DNA of 8,040 nt from an uncultured Clostridia bacterium (GTDB lineage Bacteria > Bacillota > Clostridia > Christensenellales > Aristaeellaceae). This document shows, piece after piece, positions 6,015 through 8,040 of the stretch. Below the pieces are notes generated by a model, which made no database searches, was not told where the DNA came from, and saw only the letters and a program-made list of their open reading frames with translations. Numbering within the stretch: position 1 is the stretch's first letter; every line of letters begins with the position of its first letter. The stretch covers positions 1 through 8,040 of the forward strand of contig CAJFUU010000141.1 of assembly GCA_904420265.1 (NCBI GenBank), written 5' to 3'. The translations under genes were made by a program, and so were the position numbers.

Positions 6015-7836
6015 GTTCAACTTCCCCTTCCTCAACCCTCTTTTTCAGCGTAAAGAAAAATTCCGAGCCTTCTCCCACCTTGGTGTTGACGCCGATTTCG
6101 CCGCCCATCAGTTCTACGACCAGCTTGGCCACCGCCAGCCCCAGGCCCGTGCCGGAGGTGCGCATGCGGCTTTTATCCGCCTTGTAGAAGCGCTCCCAAA
6201 TAAAGGGCAAGTCCTTGGGTTCGATGCCCACGCCGGTATCGACCACGCCTACGCGCACGCGGCCTTTCTCCTCGCGCGCATACACCGTCACCCGTCCGCC
6301 GGACGGCGTGAAACTCAGGGCGTTATCAATAAAGATAATCAGCACCTGCAAGATGCGGTCCTCGTTGCCGATGCAGCGCAGCCGCGCGCCGCCGGTATCG
6401 GCCGTCAGGTCCACTTTGGCCTCGTCGGCCATGTTTTTCATGCGCCGCACCGCCGCGTCGATGATGCCGGGCAGTTCCAATTCTTCCATTTCCAGCGTCA
6501 CGCGGCCGTCCTGCAGGCGCGACATATCCAGCATTTCCCGCACCAGCTTTTCAAGCCGCAGCGTTTCCTGGTAGATAATGCGGTAACAATCGGCCTTTTC
6601 TTCCTCGGTGTCGATATAGCCGTCCATAAGCGGCTCCACCATGCCGCGGATGCCGGTAAGCGGCGTGCGCAGCTCATGGGAGATATTGGCCACGTAGTCG
6701 CGCCGGAGCTGCTCAAGGCGTTCGGCCTCGCTCACATCCTGAATCAGGCAAACCGCGCCGATGTTTGCGCCGCGCTCGCCAAACAGCGGCGAGGCGGTGG
6801 CGGCGATTTTGCGCTGCGACGGATTGTCCCAACTCGCCTTGCAGCGCGCGCCCGTTCGCATACATTCTTCCAGAAGGGCATGCAACGCCGCGAGCGCCTC
6901 GGTGCCCTCCAGCGGGGCCAGTTCCTCGTCGCTCAATTCCATCAGTTCCAGGAAGGCCTGGTTTTTGTGCGTAACTTCAAAATTGCCGTCAACGGCAATA
7001 ATGCCCTCGCCAATGGAGCTGATAATCAGTTCCAGTTTGTCGCGCTCTTCGCGCAGGCGTTCGATGACGTTGGACAGCCGCGCCGAAAGCGTGTTGAGCG
7101 TGTTGCCCAATTCGCCCAGTTCGTCATGCGTTCCCAGCGATATGCGCGCCCCATATTCGCCCTCGGAAATGCGCCGCGCCACCTGCGTAAGGCGGCGGAT
7201 GGGGTTGATCAGCACCTGGGTCATCTTCATGGCCATCACCACGGCCAACAGCACCGTGACCGCGGCGGTCATGATAAGCAGCATCTGCAAAAAGCCTGTC
7301 AGCTTGCGAAGTTGCGCCACCGGCTGGGCCAAAATCACGCCGCCGACCACCCTGCCCGCCGTGTTGCGCACCGGGGCGCCGGCAAAGAGAATCACGCCGG
7401 AGGCGAACTCGAAACGGCGAATATCGGCCACCGTTTCGCCTTCAAACATGCGGGCCACAAACTGTCGGTCGATAGAGCTGATGATTTCCAGGCGCGCAAA
7501 TTCCCGTCCTCCGGGGGTGGAAGCGTCGTCCGTATCAATATGGGTAGCCAGGTAATTGCGGTTTACATAGAGCACCATGGAATTGGTCAGCCGCTGGTAC
7601 TGTTCCAGCGTGTTTTCATCGGGGATGACCAAATCGGTACCCTCGGACACATCGCGGGAAGCGATGTATTCGGCCTGCCCTACCAATTCCTCCATGGCCT
7701 GGTCCTGCACATAGCGAAAGGAGAGCGCATAGGCCACCACACAGGCAAAAACAATGGCAAAAAGCGCCAGCAGCGCATGGCTGACCAGCGTTTTTGCCCC
7801 GATTGTCCAAGAGCGGTAGCGAAGTCTCTCCCTCAT
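5863..7836 (-). CDS. membrane sensor histidine kinase (HAMP-PAS-HisKA-HATPase, WalK/PhoR-like)
   Basis: The domain order of this kinase is TM1 (about 15-40), an extracytoplasmic sensor of about 140 residues, TM2 (about 183-205), HAMP (about 206-258), PAS (about 266-370), HisKA and HATPase_c. The phosphoacceptor is H387 in SHELRTPL. The ATP site shows the N box at N505 (DNALSFTP), G1 DTGVG (533-537), the F box IWERFYKAD and G2 GTGLGL (562-567). It would autophosphorylate and pass phosphate to the regulator encoded three bases upstream. The signal is unknown. A GGGGA SD lies in the last codons of the regulator. The catalytic domain ends near residue 598. The frame then continues 59 more residues with an Arg/Gly-rich tail that overlaps the next gene by 152 nt. 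One extra A in the A5 tract at 6041-6045 would instead end the protein at a TGA at 6032-6034, giving 601 residues. Confidence 0.93.
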   Translation of the reverse strand: MRERLRYRSWTIGAKTLVSHALLALFAIVFACVVAYALSFRYVQDQAMEELVGQAEYIASRDVSEGTDLVIPDENTLEQYQRLTNSMVLYVNRNYLATHIDTDDASTPGGREFARLEIISSIDRQFVARMFEGETVADIRRFEFASGVILFAGAPVRNTAGRVVGGVILAQPVAQLRKLTGFLQMLLIMTAAVTVLLAVVMAMKMTQVLINPIRRLTQVARRISEGEYGARISLGTHDELGELGNTLNTLSARLSNVIERLREERDKLELIISSIGEGIIAVDGNFEVTHKNQAFLELMELSDEELAPLEGTEALAALHALLEECMRTGARCKASWDNPSQRKIAATASPLFGERGANIGAVCLIQDVSEAERLEQLRRDYVANISHELRTPLTGIRGMVEPLMDGYIDTEEEKADCYRIIYQETLRLEKLVREMLDMSRLQDGRVTLEMEELELPGIIDAAVRRMKNMADEAKVDLTADTGGARLRCIGNEDRILQVLIIFIDNALSFTPSGGRVTVYAREEKGRVRVGVVDTGVGIEPKDLPFIWERFYKADKSRMRTSGTGLGLAVAKLVVELMGGEIGVNTKVGEGSEFFFTLKKRVEEGEVEHEESDLPASGADASDGAAGDGRTDRRPGGRRGFGRRGRGDAGTNPRADGR

Positions 7837-7839
7837 AAA

Positions 7840-8040
7840 CTATTCCCCGATTTCAAAGCGGTAGCCCACGCCCCAGACGGTCTTGATGTCCCAGCCGTTG
7901 CCCTCTTTGCAGAGTTTGGCGCGGATACGCTTGATGTGGCTGTCCACGGCGCGCGTGTCGCCGAGGAAATCGTAGCCCCAGATGCTCTGCAACAGGTGTT
8001 CGCGGGAAAAGACCATGCCGGGGTTGTTGGCCAGCGTCCA
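7840..8040 (-). CDS. OmpR/PhoB-family response regulator, C-terminal 66 residues (runs off right edge)
   Basis: The visible 66 residues are the end of a winged-helix DNA-binding domain. They show FSREHLLQSIWGYDF, then DTRAVDSHIKRIRAKL (the recognition helix), and a VWGVGYRFEIGE terminus, which is the typical ending of OmpR/PhoB regulators. The receiver domain and start lie beyond the window. It would be phosphorylated by the kinase whose ATG follows its TAG (7840-7842) after three bases, so the two are certainly co-transcribed. The regulated genes are unknown, but the secreted-protein gene downstream in the same unit is an obvious candidate. Confidence 0.93.
   Translation of the reverse strand, partial: WTLANNPGMVFSREHLLQSIWGYDFLGDTRAVDSHIKRIRAKLCKEGNGWDIKTVWGVGYRFEIGE

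Noticed and set aside
4653..6053. Plus-strand open frame of 466 codons opposite the two-domain secreted gene
   Set aside because: Its apparent internal repeats simply mirror the duplication on the minus strand. It has no SD and no recognisable domain, while the minus-strand frame has a signal peptide and conserved blocks.

Overview
The window is GC-rich and densely coded. Gene content, strong Shine-Dalgarno sites and protein style (clostridial-type membrane histidine kinase paired with an OmpR/PhoB-type regulator, Hsp33, small secreted alanine-rich proteins) suggest a high-GC member of the Bacillota, probably an anaerobic Clostridia-like gut lineage. This is inferred from gene style, as the window has no rRNA or phylogenetic marker.

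Left block, all minus strand (1-2156): a well-formed promoter drives a three-gene operon reading right to left: a class I SAM-dependent methyltransferase, the redox-regulated chaperone Hsp33 (hslO), and a TPR-like protein that runs off the left edge. Junctions are very tight: the methyltransferase stop touches the hslO start, and hslO overlaps the next gene by ATGA. From 2157 to about 2740 lies a long divergent intergenic region with several dyads but no convincing gene.

Middle block (2757-4122): a plus-strand HAD phosphatase of the phosphoglycolate phosphatase type with its own promoter, SD and a good intrinsic terminator, followed by about 640 bp without a credible gene. That stretch contains a degenerate direct repeat (three copies with an exact 59-bp spacing of their AATTCCGCG core, plus a partial fourth) and a short AT-rich palindrome.

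Right block, all minus strand (4123-8040): the C-terminal end of an OmpR/PhoB-family response regulator, a PAS/HAMP sensor histidine kinase 3 nt after it, then a secreted protein made of two copies of one unrecognised domain at an exact 190-residue offset, a strong terminator, and a second secreted protein with one copy of the same domain. The single-domain paralog is frameshifted at a T6 tract. The kinase tail overlaps the secreted gene by 152 nt, and a one-base change in an A5 tract would remove that overlap. Both anomalies sit at homopolymers, so they may be sequence errors or real mutations.

The most interesting candidate for something undescribed is the two-component system coupled to this small family of secreted, cysteine-bearing repeat-domain proteins.
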